A DNA stretch of 64,000 bases from Phycisphaerae bacterium (GCA_030601745.1 JAUWBI010000003.1:1-64000); one strand, 5' to 3'; shown: positions 26,651 through 35,664, counted from the first letter of the stretch. Numbers and translations: made by a program. Notes: generated from the sequence alone by a model not told the origin.

Positions 26651-27412
26651 CCTGGAGAGGTTTGCCCACAGAAGAGTTATCAAAATCGCCGCCATCCCCG
26701 CAATGACCCACGTGCTGTTAATACGGGCGTGCTTTTTGCCGAACATATATCGGAAATGGAAGTATCCGACATAGACAAGCCACGATGCCAGCGACCAGAG
26801 TTCTTTCGGGTCCCAACCCCAGTAATCGCCCCAGGCCAGCTTACCCCACCAGCTGCCGAGGACAAGGCCGAGGGTCAGTAAAGGAAAGCCGGCACAAATC
26901 GTCCGGTACGTTGCCTCTTCAGGGGGCAGCAGCTTTTCGTCGCCGTCATACGATTTACCGGCGAACTGGGTAAGGGCCTGGAAAGTGGCTTTTGCCATAA
27001 AGATATATGATAACATATAGACCGCAACGTGCGGCACAAACAGCCAGCTTTGCAGGGCGGGCGGCAGTTGTTGTGGCTCGGCGCTGAAGATAAAGCCGGC
27101 AGGGAACAGCACTATCGCCCCTATAAGCATATCCGCGCACCGGCCGCCTACCTGCAGAATCCGCCGGCAAAAAAATGAAACCGGATAACAAATCATACCT
27201 AAGCACAGGAATACCTCGAACAGATTTTGCAGCGGCGTATGACGAACATCATACCAGCGATAACCAAAAGCCAGAACTGCAATTATGAACCCGAAGAGGT
27301 ACAGGACGTGCCCGACTTTTCGACGCCGCAGCAAGCTCATCACGAACGCCAGAAGGTACACGGACATAGCAGCGTAAATTAGTAAACCCTGAACTGTGTA
27401 CTTAATTTCCAT
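26618..27412 (-). CDS. ccsA: Cytochrome c biogenesis protein CcsA/ResC
   Basis: 264 residues, multi-spanning. Carries the WWD-type signature of haem handling: SWWGKLAWGDYWGWDPKELWSLASW, with conserved His residues in flanking TMs (FVPHVAVYMLSY, and GLHSYAT at the end). With ResB it exports haem and attaches it to apocytochromes outside the inner membrane (System II). It abuts resB with no gap (27412/27413). The final 12 codons and following 20 nt exist in two further degraded copies at 24.2 and 22.5 kb. Confidence 0.93.
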   Translation of the reverse strand: MEIKYTVQGLLIYAAMSVYLLAFVMSLLRRRKVGHVLYLFGFIIAVLAFGYRWYDVRHTPLQNLFEVFLCLGMICYPVSFFCRRILQVGGRCADMLIGAIVLFPAGFIFSAEPQQLPPALQSWLFVPHVAVYMLSYIFMAKATFQALTQFAGKSYDGDEKLLPPEEATYRTICAGFPLLTLGLVLGSWWGKLAWGDYWGWDPKELWSLASWLVYVGYFHFRYMFGKKHARINSTWVIAGMAAILITLLWANLSRLFSGLHSYAT

Positions 27413-28447
27413 CTATTCGCTTTTTAATTTTATTCCTGTAAATATGTGTCTTAGCCACAGATGCCAGAAAACGCCGACGCACAGCATCAGGTACCCGGCA
27501 TAGACGAGGTTCAGACCCGAGTCGGAAACAACTTCGAGAATAGTATATTGGCCGGCTTCGGCATCGTAAGAGTGCTGATAAAAGTGGTACCCGCCGAAGT
27601 GAAGAGGGTGATTCACTTCGATGTTCTTTTTTGCCACAACTTTGTTGTTTTTAATAACTTCCAGTTCACTTATGTAATCGCTGATGATTCTCTGGTACCG
27701 CAGCACAAATTTGTCTTCAGGGTGGATGTGGCCGGGGGAACGCTCGAAAGCATACTGCGTCCTTACAGCACCATCCGCGTGCTTAATTTGCACTTCAAGA
27801 GCCGGGTTATAGCCAGGTTCGGGGTCGTCATATACTATTCCACCCTCAATTGTTATCTTGAAGTTCTCGAATGCCCTTATGATTGTCACTGTGCCGAAAT
27901 CGGGACCCAAGGAGAAGTCGCTGCCAATTTCGACAGGGATTTTCCAGCTCCGCCCCTCGCGAGTTTGGACACGAAGGTACACCGGCTTATAATATTCTAT
28001 TCGGAAGTCCGTCAGTTTTACGGAGAAAGGCAATTTGGCTTGTTGGTTGTTTTCCAGAGCGACAAGATTTTTGGACTGTCCCTCGTAAATCGCCATACGC
28101 CCTGTGCGAATTTTGTCTATTCCAAGGAGTTGTTCCTGGAGTTTATGTCCGGCGTCCGAGCCCCACATAGACCCTGCGAGAATAAAGACACAGCCGCCGT
28201 GCATCAGCAGCAGCCTGGGCACGCGAGCCAGTCGACGAAATGCTGCAAGCGCTGTTATCAGCACAAGCGCCCAGGCCAACCAGTAAACGCTCAACGGCAG
28301 AGAGTTGACGAGATTTCTTGTCTGCTCGGCGCCGATAAACGCCCCGTAGATGGACAGGAAAATCAACAATATGATCAGCGTCAGAGCAGACCACATCACG
28401 GCACGTCTGAACTTCTTTTTAGAGCTTTCCTTTACGCCCATCGGCAA
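27413..28447 (-). CDS. resB: Cytochrome c biogenesis protein ResB/Ccs1
   Basis: 344 residues. N-terminal TMs (ALTLIILLIFLSIYGAFIGA; LPLSVYWLAWALVLITALAAF), a further TM (LLLMHGGCVFILAGSMWG), a long periplasmic beta-rich domain, and a last TM (NLVYAGYLMLCVGVFWHLWL). The motif HFGGYHFYQHSYD with conserved His is typical of ResB. Partner of CcsA in System II. Divergent from hemA, so haem synthesis and cytochrome c assembly share a locus. Start at 28447 or 28441 cannot be decided. Confidence 0.9.
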   Translation of the reverse strand: MPMGVKESSKKKFRRAVMWSALTLIILLIFLSIYGAFIGAEQTRNLVNSLPLSVYWLAWALVLITALAAFRRLARVPRLLLMHGGCVFILAGSMWGSDAGHKLQEQLLGIDKIRTGRMAIYEGQSKNLVALENNQQAKLPFSVKLTDFRIEYYKPVYLRVQTREGRSWKIPVEIGSDFSLGPDFGTVTIIRAFENFKITIEGGIVYDDPEPGYNPALEVQIKHADGAVRTQYAFERSPGHIHPEDKFVLRYQRIISDYISELEVIKNNKVVAKKNIEVNHPLHFGGYHFYQHSYDAEAGQYTILEVVSDSGLNLVYAGYLMLCVGVFWHLWLRHIFTGIKLKSE

Positions 28448-28613
28448 ATCAAACCAGTTGTTTTTATATTTAACCCATCGCCGGCACGGCGACGACTCAC
28501 TGCAACAGTGATTATTCCAAAAACAGGGCTATTTGCAAGGATATTCGTGTGTAGGTAGATTTTTTGGACCTTTACTAGATATTTCTCAGCTAAATAATGC
28601 CTGCTATAGCGCT

Positions 28614-28640
28614 GTCATTCCCGCGAAAGCGGGAATCCAG
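28614..28640. repeat. REP palindrome (GTCATTCCCGCGAAAGCGGG)
   Basis: GTCATTCCCGCGAAAGCGGG plus AATCCAG; the stem CCCGC/GCGGG has loop GAAA. Same family at 41971, 57959 and, in variant form, 37478. Confidence 0.8.
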
Positions 28641-28655
28641 TCTCTCGGCGGCCGG

Positions 28656-28685
28656 GTGGCAGCCTCAAGCGCAGCTTGGGGATGG
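28656..28685. repeat. 30-bp repeat, copy 2
   Basis: Identical to 22397-22426. Adjacent to a REP palindrome in the resB-hemA divergent gap (363 nt), which otherwise holds only the hemA promoter. Confidence 0.8.
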
Positions 28686-28740
28686 CTCCGCCAGGCAAAG
28701 ATTCTGCAGGTTGCAGATTGTCTGTGTTGTAGGTTTGGGG

Positions 28741-28769
28741 TTGATATTTATAATTACTTTGCTTACAAT
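28741..28769 (+). promoter_or_regulatory. Promoter for hemA-hemC
   Basis: TTGATA (28741-28746), 17-nt spacer, TACAAT (28764-28769). Predicted start about 28776, leader about 35 nt. Confidence 0.55.
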
Positions 28770-28810
28770 CTATTACAATCGAATGATAAAAACGGTTAAA
28801 GGCGGAACGA

Positions 28811-30082
28811 ATGAAGCTTGTTGCCAATATACTAACTTATCACGATTGCCCCGTAGAGGTACGCGAAAAAGTTACTTTTACCGATGAGCAGCGGCGTTTC
28901 ATGCTGAAAAAAATGTACACCGAAGAGGCGATTAGCGAGGCCGCAATTCTTGAGACCTGCAATCGGATTGAATTCTATATTTACGTAAAAAAAAGTTTCG
29001 ATTGTAACACGTTTCTAACAGAGCTTATTGGGCAGCTGCGTCCTGCTGCTGTCGATACCTGGGGCAAATATAGCCGGACAAAAACCGGGATTAATGTTGT
29101 TCGGCATCTTTTCGAAGTGGCTGCCGGTCTTGATTCGCAAACCGTTGGTGAAAATCAGATTTTGTCGCAGGTAAAATCCGCTTACACGATGTCACTTGAT
29201 TGCAGGATGAGTAAATTGATATTTCACCGGCTCTTTCACAATGCCTTTCGAGTGGGAAAAGCCGTCCGCACCGACACGAACATCAATTGCGGTGCTGTTT
29301 CGATTAGTTTGGCTGCCGTAGAATTGGCTAAGAAAAAAATCGATTTGTCCACCGCTGCAGCGATGGTGATAGGTGCCGGTGAAAACGCTGAGCTTGCTGC
29401 CAGACATCTGCTCAAAGCGCAACTACCGCGTTTGATTATAGCAAATCGCAATACGAAAAAAGCAGAAGCTATGGCTGCACGCCTTGGGACAGAGGAAATA
29501 ATTGCCCTGGCCGATATACCCACAAAATTGGCTGAGGTCGATTTGCTGATTAGCTCGACAGCCGCTGACGAGCCGGTAGTTACATACGAGATGCTTAAGA
29601 ATGACCTGGCGCGCAGAGAGAAAACGCTGCTGATAATAGATATTGCTGTGCCGAGGGACATAGCTCCGGATATCGGTCGATTTGAATGTGTTTCCCTGCA
29701 CAACATCGATGATTTGAGTGAGCAAATAAACTCTAATAAGGAAAAACGCAGTAGTGAAGTTCCCAGGGCCCGCGCGATTGTTGCCGAATTTACCGATAAT
29801 TTCGCAAGGTGGTATGACTCGTTAAATCTTGTGCCGGTAATTTCACGATTGACGCAGAAAGGTCTTAAACTGGCTCGCAGCGAAGCCAGGCGGTATGCGA
29901 AGGATTTTGGCGAAGGTAACAGTGACAAGCTGGAGCTTTTCGCCGAATCGCTCGTTAAGAAAATACTCCACGGGCCAATCAGCTTTATTAAAGATGGCGG
30001 AGACGAGGAGTTGAGTACGGAGCAGCTTCAGGCCGTTGACTTGATAAACAAAATGTTCCTTTCGCAGGATGAAGACGACTGA
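28811..30082 (+). CDS. hemA: Glutamyl-tRNA reductase
   Basis: 423 residues. First step of C5-pathway tetrapyrrole synthesis: reduces Glu-tRNA to glutamate-1-semialdehyde with NADPH. Catalytic Cys50 in AAILETCNRIEFY, QTVGENQILSQVK, and the Rossmann segment AAAMVIGAGENAELAARHLL are all present. A C-terminal dimerisation helix follows. The stop overlaps the hemC start by one base (TGATG), indicating coupled translation. Confidence 0.97.
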   Translation: MKLVANILTYHDCPVEVREKVTFTDEQRRFMLKKMYTEEAISEAAILETCNRIEFYIYVKKSFDCNTFLTELIGQLRPAAVDTWGKYSRTKTGINVVRHLFEVAAGLDSQTVGENQILSQVKSAYTMSLDCRMSKLIFHRLFHNAFRVGKAVRTDTNINCGAVSISLAAVELAKKKIDLSTAAAMVIGAGENAELAARHLLKAQLPRLIIANRNTKKAEAMAARLGTEEIIALADIPTKLAEVDLLISSTAADEPVVTYEMLKNDLARREKTLLIIDIAVPRDIAPDIGRFECVSLHNIDDLSEQINSNKEKRSSEVPRARAIVAEFTDNFARWYDSLNLVPVISRLTQKGLKLARSEARRYAKDFGEGNSDKLELFAESLVKKILHGPISFIKDGGDEELSTEQLQAVDLINKMFLSQDEDD

Positions 30083-31017
30083 TGAGGAAACTTCTTACCG
30101 TCGCAACTCGTGGCGGCCGGCTCGCCATCGCTCAAACCGAAATTGTCATCTCTGCCCTAAAAAAAATCTATCCGGCCCTACAAATCGAAACTAAAAAGAT
30201 AACTACCAGAGGCGACCGGGACAGGCGTACAGCTTTATGGAATCTCAAGGACAGCGGTTTTTTCACCTCCCAGGTGGAGGATGCCCTGCTGGCTGGAAAG
30301 GCCGACTTTGCTGTTCACAGCTTCAAGGACTTACCTACGCGCCAACGAGAGGGACTCACTATCGCAGCGGTATGTGAAAGGCAATTTGCCGAAGATTGTT
30401 TGATAGCGGCCGCCCCTGCCGGCAACAAGCAGGGGTCAATCGAGCAGCTTCCCCAATTCGCAAAGATAGGCACTTCAAGTTTAAGGCGGGCGGCTCAGCT
30501 CAGGCGCTTAAGAGCAGACCTCAGGCCGACCCCTGTTCGCGGCAATGTTCAAACGAGAATAAAACTGCTCGATACGGGCGAAATTGACGCAGTTATTTTA
30601 GCACGCGCTGGGATAGAACGGCTCGGTTTGGGGCAGAAAGTCTCTTTCTGTTTCGACCCGGAGCAATTCATTCCCGCCCCGGCCCAGGGTGCACTCGCTG
30701 TTCAGACAAGAAGTGATGATACAGCGACAACTAAGCTCGTCGCTGCCCTAAATGACAGGAAAGCTTCGACCGTTACTTTTGCGGAAAGGCAGGTTCTGAC
30801 GACGATGCAATGCGGATGTCACGCCCCGGTAGGGGCCTTTGCTGAAATTGATGGAGATGATATAGAAATCACCGCATTTATATCGGATTTACAAGGCAAA
30901 AATTTTATCAGACACCAGATTAAAGGCCCCGTTGCCCAGGCCGGCAAACTCGCCGAACAACTCGCTAACCAGCTCCTCAACGCCGGCGGCAAAAAAATCC
31001 TCGCATCCCTCGAATAA
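30082..31017 (+). CDS. hemC: Hydroxymethylbilane synthase (porphobilinogen deaminase)
   Basis: 311 residues. Polymerises four porphobilinogens into hydroxymethylbilane. Motifs: ATRGGRLAIAQTE, HSFKDLPT, GTSSLRRAAQLRR, FIPAPAQGALAVQ, and the dipyrromethane-cofactor Cys in MQCGCHAPVGAF (Cys246, with a second Cys at 244). Co-transcribed with hemA. Downstream haem genes are absent here. Confidence 0.97.
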   Translation: MRKLLTVATRGGRLAIAQTEIVISALKKIYPALQIETKKITTRGDRDRRTALWNLKDSGFFTSQVEDALLAGKADFAVHSFKDLPTRQREGLTIAAVCERQFAEDCLIAAAPAGNKQGSIEQLPQFAKIGTSSLRRAAQLRRLRADLRPTPVRGNVQTRIKLLDTGEIDAVILARAGIERLGLGQKVSFCFDPEQFIPAPAQGALAVQTRSDDTATTKLVAALNDRKASTVTFAERQVLTTMQCGCHAPVGAFAEIDGDDIEITAFISDLQGKNFIRHQIKGPVAQAGKLAEQLANQLLNAGGKKILASLE

Positions 31018-31069
31018 TAACTTTACTTCGTCATTCGATATTTCTTGTTCGATATTCGATATTCTCCCC

Positions 31070-31107
31070 GTCATTCCGAGCGCAGCGAAGCGGAGACGAG
31101 GAGTCTA
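31070..31107. repeat. REP-like element
   Basis: GTCATTCCGAGCGCAGCGAA followed by GCGGAGACGAGGAGTC. It lies in the 326-nt gap after hemC together with TTCGATATTCGATATTC and ACTACGAACTATGAAC simple words. Confidence 0.75.
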
Positions 31108-31194
31108 CCTCCAGCAGACTAAAAACTACGAACTATGAACTACGAACAGTAAACTTGACTTATACGTTCGTTTCGTTTTTCGCCACATCCATAA

Positions 31195-31232
31195 AAACAA
31201 AGCCTTACAGAAGACCCGTAAGGCCTTGTTAC
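31195..31232. terminator. Terminator-like hairpin after hemC
   Basis: AACAAAGCCTTAC pairs with GTAAGGCCTTGTT around a short loop (AGAAGACCC), followed by ACTTTGATTG. It lies about 180 nt after the hemC stop, and may serve both flanking convergent units. A second hairpin (CCCTGCGGAAGCAGGG) follows at 31264-31279. Confidence 0.45.
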
Positions 31233-31343
31233 TTTGATTGTCGTTCCTGTCCAAGGTTGTCACCCCTGCGGAAGCAGGGGCAGGAATCTATTTTCTATTT
31301 ATCTTTTCAATAATCAATAGTAAATAATAAATAAAAAATTACC

Positions 31344-32225
31344 TCAGTCCCACTTCACCCCTTTAGTTCGGCCTATCAATTCTCCGACTCGTGCCTTTAC
31401 GTTCTCGTTTTTAAATTTAACGTCCATCAACTTATCAACCTCAGCTTGACTTTCCTCGACGCGTTTTTTCAGCTCCTCAAGCCTCTTACGCAGCTGCTCG
31501 TACGCTATTTGCTTTTCTCTTACCATTAAGTCAAACCTGTTGCTGACGACTTCTTCCAACTGTCTGGTTAGTTCTTTCTTTTCCTTGTCATTACGTGCAG
31601 CCCTGATTTTCCTGAGCAGCCTATCTCGCTTTTCCTTAAGTTCCGACTTTTCTTTAAGAACTCGACCCAATTCAGGATTTTGCTGCCACGCTCTGTAAAT
31701 GTATCCATATTTTTTCACCGCACGGTCAAACGCCTTTATATAAAGTTCCGGGTCTTGCTCCTTTAGTTTAGCCAGTTTTTCTGCTGCCGGAGGGTAATTT
31801 TTTCCCAGCCATTCAAGAAAGCCGGCACGCCACTTGCGCCTCCTCTCATCCATATGTTTCCTGATTCTCTCGCCGAATTGCTTACGCATAACTTCTCTAA
31901 GCTCGTCTTTGAACTTATCCGGCTCTTTCTCACGCAGCTTCGCCAGCTCTTTTGCTTTTTCCGGCTCACTCTTTGCCAGTTCTTTCATTATGCGCTCAAT
32001 TATCTCATCTGTTAATTCGAACCGCCTCGGTCCCCATCTTGGTCCTCCTCTTGGGTCTCCTCTTGGTCCTCCTCTTGGGTCTCCTCTTGGGCCCGTTGGT
32101 TCGTCCTCACGCCAGATGTCTTCTTTTTTTTCTTCACCCGTCCTTTGGGCAGAGCAGGGCAGGATAGACAGCACTATGACTGCTGCCATCGCCAGAACTA
32201 AAATGACTCCGTAACTTGCTTTCAT
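31344..32225 (-). CDS. Exported highly charged helical protein
   Basis: 293 residues from ATG at 32225 (AGGGG 9 nt upstream; the start at 32243 would overlap the previous gene). Signal peptide about 1-27 (VILVLAMAAVIVLSILPCSAQ). Residues about 45-65 are a GPRGDPRGGPR tandem repeat. The rest is K/E/R-rich, predicted all-helical with a coiled coil near the C-terminus (KEKKELTRQLEEVV, LRKRLEELKKRVEESQAEVD). No family recognised. As third gene of a sigma/anti-sigma operon it may be an envelope-stress sensor or periplasmic chaperone of CpxP type; that is inference. Confidence 0.75.
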   Translation of the reverse strand: MKASYGVILVLAMAAVIVLSILPCSAQRTGEEKKEDIWREDEPTGPRGDPRGGPRGDPRGGPRWGPRRFELTDEIIERIMKELAKSEPEKAKELAKLREKEPDKFKDELREVMRKQFGERIRKHMDERRRKWRAGFLEWLGKNYPPAAEKLAKLKEQDPELYIKAFDRAVKKYGYIYRAWQQNPELGRVLKEKSELKEKRDRLLRKIRAARNDKEKKELTRQLEEVVSNRFDLMVREKQIAYEQLRKRLEELKKRVEESQAEVDKLMDVKFKNENVKARVGELIGRTKGVKWD

Positions 32226-32230
32226 TCCTT

Positions 32231-32749
32231 TTACCCCTTCCAAAAATCACTCTCAATTTCTATCAGTTCCATCTCCAGTTCCGCAACGTCCGCCTGGCCG
32301 TTACCGCCGTTTTCGCCCAATTCCAGAGCCAGCACTTCGCCTTCAATTTGTTCAATCTCAGCGGTTAAAATCACCAGCTCCACATCGTCGGCGGAGATAT
32401 CGTCGCTTTCCCAGAGCGCTTCGGGTATCATTGAGGCGGTAGCTCTTCCAGGCCCGCCACCGCCTTTGTCAAGCAATCTTACGCTTATAACTGCTATGAC
32501 GATAACTGCTGCCGCAACGACAGCCGTCTTGTAAGCTATTCTTCTAAAAACATTTACCTGCCTGGGCGACACGGCTTCCGCAATTTCGGACTTTATTTCA
32601 GCTATCAGCCTATCATCAGGCCCAGGCGCAGGATGCTCGCGAAAGATTAGCTCGGCCGTGCGAAAATCCTCAACGGCCTTTTCCGTCTGTTCGGCATTAA
32701 GGAATTTCTCGAACAGCTCCTTCAGATTTTCCTCGTTTCGACCATTCAT
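32231..32749 (-). CDS. Putative anti-sigma factor, single membrane segment
   Basis: 172 residues. The acidic N-terminal cytoplasmic part (1-70) has no zinc-binding HxxxCxxC, so it is not a standard ZAS domain. One TM at about 72-92 (AYKTAVVAAAVIVIAVISVRLL), then an acidic external part with SADDVELVILTAEIEQIEGEV. It starts 4 nt after the sigma gene stop and ends 5 nt before the next start, so an anti-sigma role is inferred from topology and position. Confidence 0.65.
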   Translation of the reverse strand: MNGRNEENLKELFEKFLNAEQTEKAVEDFRTAELIFREHPAPGPDDRLIAEIKSEIAEAVSPRQVNVFRRIAYKTAVVAAAVIVIAVISVRLLDKGGGGPGRATASMIPEALWESDDISADDVELVILTAEIEQIEGEVLALELGENGGNGQADVAELEMELIEIESDFWKG

Positions 32750-32753
32750 AACA

Positions 32754-33287
32754 TTATCGCTCCATTAGCTCTCGCAGTCTCTTCAGTCCCCGATGCAGTC
32801 TTGACAACGTTGTTCCTATCGGCTCAGACCGCATTTCTGCTATTTCCTTCAGCTTCAACTGCGAATAAAAACGCAGCATTATCAATTCTCTCATATCTGC
32901 ATCCAGCTTCTCAAGCTGTATCTGTAATTTATCGACTCTCTCGCTATCGGACTTTTTTGCCTCTGTTATTCTCGATTCAAGCTGTCTTTTTCGGACCTCC
33001 AGCAATTTTCTCCGTCGCTGCTTGCCCCTTAAGTAATCGTGAAAAATATTAGATGCTATTTTGAACAACCAGCTTTCAAAAGAGCCGCCCTTATAGGAAC
33101 TGATTTTCTCCACCAACTTGACAAATAGTTCGCTAAGCAGGTCGTCGCTGACCACCTTATCGCCCGTTAATCGGTAAAAATAACCATAAAACCGGCTTGC
33201 GTAAATATCAACCAATTGCGAAAAACTTTCAGCCGAACCGGCCTTACATCCCATTATTATCCGGGCTAAGTTGTCGCTCTTTGCCAT
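32754..33287 (-). CDS. ECF-type RNA polymerase sigma factor
   Basis: 177 residues. Region 2: FSQLVDIYASRFYGYFYRLTG, DLLSELFVKLVEKISSYKG, FESWLFKIASNIFHDYLR. Region 4: ELIMLRFYSQLKLKEIAEMR and GTTLSRLHRGLKRLREL, a helix-turn-helix. Between them lies a basic coiled linker. First gene of a tight three-gene operon. Class within ECF not assigned. Confidence 0.93.
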   Translation of the reverse strand: MAKSDNLARIIMGCKAGSAESFSQLVDIYASRFYGYFYRLTGDKVVSDDLLSELFVKLVEKISSYKGGSFESWLFKIASNIFHDYLRGKQRRRKLLEVRKRQLESRITEAKKSDSERVDKLQIQLEKLDADMRELIMLRFYSQLKLKEIAEMRSEPIGTTLSRLHRGLKRLRELMER

Positions 33288-33409
33288 ATTTAAGCGCTTT
33301 TTACATAAATAAAGACGGTATCCGGAATCGATTTATTGCATATTTATTGCATAAATGAGGAAAAATCTGATGGATTTTTCGCCCGCCAGGTCCGATTTGC
33401 CCCGGCCCC

Positions 33410-33703
33410 TCAGCCGTCTTCTTCTTCCTCCTCCTCCTCCTCGTCCTCAACCTTCCAGCGCTCAGCTTCGTCAATATCCTCGATTTCTCGTTGCATATAC
33501 TTGAAAATCTTATCCTGCAGTGGTGCTAACTTCCCATACCACTTGAGCATCCTCTGATAGCTGGCTACCAGCATATCAAGGCGGATTAGCTGCCATTTGG
33601 CTATGCACTCCGGCTCCTTGATATTGGTAAACGGGTCGCATTTGAAAGTCCTTTGGTTGTCGGGACCAATCTCGCAAAATTCGCAATCTTTGCACTCAAT
33701 CAT
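33410..33703 (-). CDS. Small Cys-rich hypothetical protein with poly-Glu tail
   Basis: 97 residues from ATG at 33703 (GGGG about 7 nt upstream). N-terminal Cys cluster MIECKDCEFC, then C at FKCDPFTN and EPEC, compatible with one metal site. A helical middle (LDMLVASYQRMLKWYGKLA) and an acidic end of eight Glu residues coded by a CTC/CTT trinucleotide run. Not recognised. Trinucleotide slippage could vary tail length. Confidence 0.65.
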   Translation of the reverse strand: MIECKDCEFCEIGPDNQRTFKCDPFTNIKEPECIAKWQLIRLDMLVASYQRMLKWYGKLAPLQDKIFKYMQREIEDIDEAERWKVEDEEEEEEEEDG

Positions 33704-33852
33704 TTCGCACCCCAATCTAAATCGGCAAAAAACTAAACAAAAAAATCTGCCCTTTTAACTTTTTACTTTTACATTTCGTTATAATACCATATATTCCAAA
33801 TGCTTAAAAGTATTTTGCAACAAAGATTCTTAGGTATTTTGTGGAGAAATAA

Positions 33853-33933
33853 ATGGCAAAATCGAGACGCAGACGTAAAGTGGGCAGCAAGAAAAGGCGT
33901 GCCCGCTGGAAAATACGGCATAAAATCCGCTGA
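33853..33933 (+). CDS. 26-residue very basic protein
   Basis: ATG with GGAG 6 nt upstream codes 26 residues, of which more than half are Lys/Arg (MAKSRRRRKVGSKKRRARW, ending IRHKIR). The KKRRxRxKxRHKxR pattern recalls the tiny COX24/bL38-type ribosome-associated proteins and ribosomal protein THX. The good ribosome site and clean stop argue that it is real; the resemblance is by eye only. Confidence 0.5.
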   Translation: MAKSRRRRKVGSKKRRARWKIRHKIR

Positions 33934-33944
33934 TTATTAGCTGT

Positions 33945-34022
33945 ACATCCTGCGTATTGAGTATTGCATAAAATATACGCGATACGATATACGCAATACC
34001 TGTGGCAGAGCTACGCAATACG
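33945..34022. repeat. Short-word repeat, TACGCAATACGATA family
   Basis: Near-tandem words ATATACGCGATACGATATAC and GCAATACC, with GCAATACGATAA up to the next start codon. Same family near 44.35 and 46.2 kb. Confidence 0.75.
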
Positions 34023-34026
34023 ATAA

Positions 34027-35613
34027 ATGAAACATTTCAATATCATTTTCAAGTCCGATGATAAGCAAATTTCGATTCACGCAGGTGCGACACTTTTAGA
34101 GGCCGCGGGCCAGGCAGGCATAATCTTAAATACGGTCTGCGGCGGTAAGGGCATCTGCGAAAAATGTTCGGTAAACGTTGAGCCGGGCGAAGAGCAGGTT
34201 CTGGCCTGTCAGTACCGTATTCAAAGCGACCTTACGGTAACAATTCCGGCCGGCTCCAGGTTTTTCGAGCAGAAAATCCTTGCTGAAGGTATTGATACAA
34301 AAGACAAAATCCAGCCCGATATATACAAGAAATATTTGAAGGGCGATTCGGCCGACCCAATATTCGGCGTGGCGGTCGATATCGGCACAACGACAGTCGT
34401 TGCCAGGCTAATTGATATGACAAACGGCCGATGCCCGGCAACTGAGGCGGAATTAAATCCGCAAAGCCGATACGGCGATGATGTCATCAGCAGAATCAGC
34501 TATGCAGAGACCGATGCAAAATTGGCTGAGCTGCACGAGACAATAATTAACTGCGTAAATGAATTGATTGCCCGGCTCTGCAAACAGGCCGGCGTAGATG
34601 CAAAGTTCATATATGAAATAGCGGTCGTCGGCAATACGACTATGAACCACATATTTCTTAAATTGCCTGTCAAGCAGCTCGGCCAGGCACCGTATAAGGC
34701 GTTCTCTCTCGATGCCAAGGACACACCTGCCTGCAAACTGGTTTTGCAAATAAACCCAGCCGGCAATATCCATAGCGCCCCCAATATAGCCGGCTTTGTC
34801 GGCTCGGATACTACCGCTGTCGCGCTTGCGGTCGATATTAATTCGGCCGAGGAAATGACATTAGCGGTCGATATCGGCACAAACGGCGAGCTTGTACTCG
34901 GCACCGGCGATAAACTCTATGCGGCAAGCTGCGCGGCCGGGCCTGCTTTAGAAGGAGCGCGTATAAGCTGCGGCAGCAGGGCGGTGGAAGGGGCGATAGA
35001 AGCGGTCGTCGCAGACGAAGATGACATAGTTCTGGATGTGATAGGCGACTCGCCGGCTCGGTCAATATGCGGCAGTGGGCTGATTGATGCCGTGGCTGTG
35101 CTGCTGGAATTGGGTATTGTTGACGCAAGTGGACGGTTCGTCAGGGCAAGCACGCTGGCAGGCAGCGTGCCTGTGGCTATTGCCTCTCGCATACGCACCG
35201 AACTCGGCGAGCCGGTCTTTATCCTGACAGCGAGCGGCGTCGCTGAAACGGTGTTTCTGACTCAAAAGGATATCCGTCAGGTTCAGCTTGCCAAGGCGGC
35301 CATCCGGGCGGGGATTAAACTTTTGCAGAAAAAACTTGGCCTCGAAGATTCTGACATAAAACAGATTTTTTTAGCCGGTGCCTTTGGCAATTACATCCGA
35401 CGGGAAAGTGCGCTGCGAATAGGGCTGCTGCCTGATGTGCCGGTGGAGAGGATTCATTTTGTCGGCAATGCCGCAAGTGCCGGCGCACAGATGATACTTC
35501 TTTCTCAGCGGTGCCGAGATAAAGCCTGTGAACTGGCCCGCAAAATAGAATACGTTGAAATCGCCCACGAGCCGGAGTTTCAGGCCGTCTTTGCAGATTC
35601 GATGCGGTTCTAA
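34027..35613 (+). CDS. Ferredoxin-ASKHA protein, corrinoid-activation type (DUF4445)
   Basis: 528 residues. The N-terminal plant-type 2Fe-2S domain has Cys 38, 44, 47 and 61 (VCGGKGICEKC and ACQ). The remainder is the DUF4445 ASKHA ATPase fold with two DIGT phosphate loops (VDIGTTTVVARL; VDIGTNGELVLG), as in RACo, the reductive activator of corrinoid iron-sulfur proteins and methyltransferase systems. No corrinoid protein gene is adjacent. The end IAHEPEFQAVFADSMRF is duplicated in degraded form at 36.25 kb, beyond the methyltransferase gene. Upstream is a TACGCAATACG repeat and no clear ribosome site. Confidence 0.88.
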   Translation: MKHFNIIFKSDDKQISIHAGATLLEAAGQAGIILNTVCGGKGICEKCSVNVEPGEEQVLACQYRIQSDLTVTIPAGSRFFEQKILAEGIDTKDKIQPDIYKKYLKGDSADPIFGVAVDIGTTTVVARLIDMTNGRCPATEAELNPQSRYGDDVISRISYAETDAKLAELHETIINCVNELIARLCKQAGVDAKFIYEIAVVGNTTMNHIFLKLPVKQLGQAPYKAFSLDAKDTPACKLVLQINPAGNIHSAPNIAGFVGSDTTAVALAVDINSAEEMTLAVDIGTNGELVLGTGDKLYAASCAAGPALEGARISCGSRAVEGAIEAVVADEDDIVLDVIGDSPARSICGSGLIDAVAVLLELGIVDASGRFVRASTLAGSVPVAIASRIRTELGEPVFILTASGVAETVFLTQKDIRQVQLAKAAIRAGIKLLQKKLGLEDSDIKQIFLAGAFGNYIRRESALRIGLLPDVPVERIHFVGNAASAGAQMILLSQRCRDKACELARKIEYVEIAHEPEFQAVFADSMRF

Positions 35614-35664
35614 CGAACGGTAGCTGGTGATTGGTAACTGGCGAGTGGTTAAGTGGAGGCACTT

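Noticed and set aside
27461-28558. 365-residue open frame on the plus strand opposite resB
   Set aside because: Its sequence has no domain or TM logic, while the minus strand codes a clear ResB. A mirror of codon bias.
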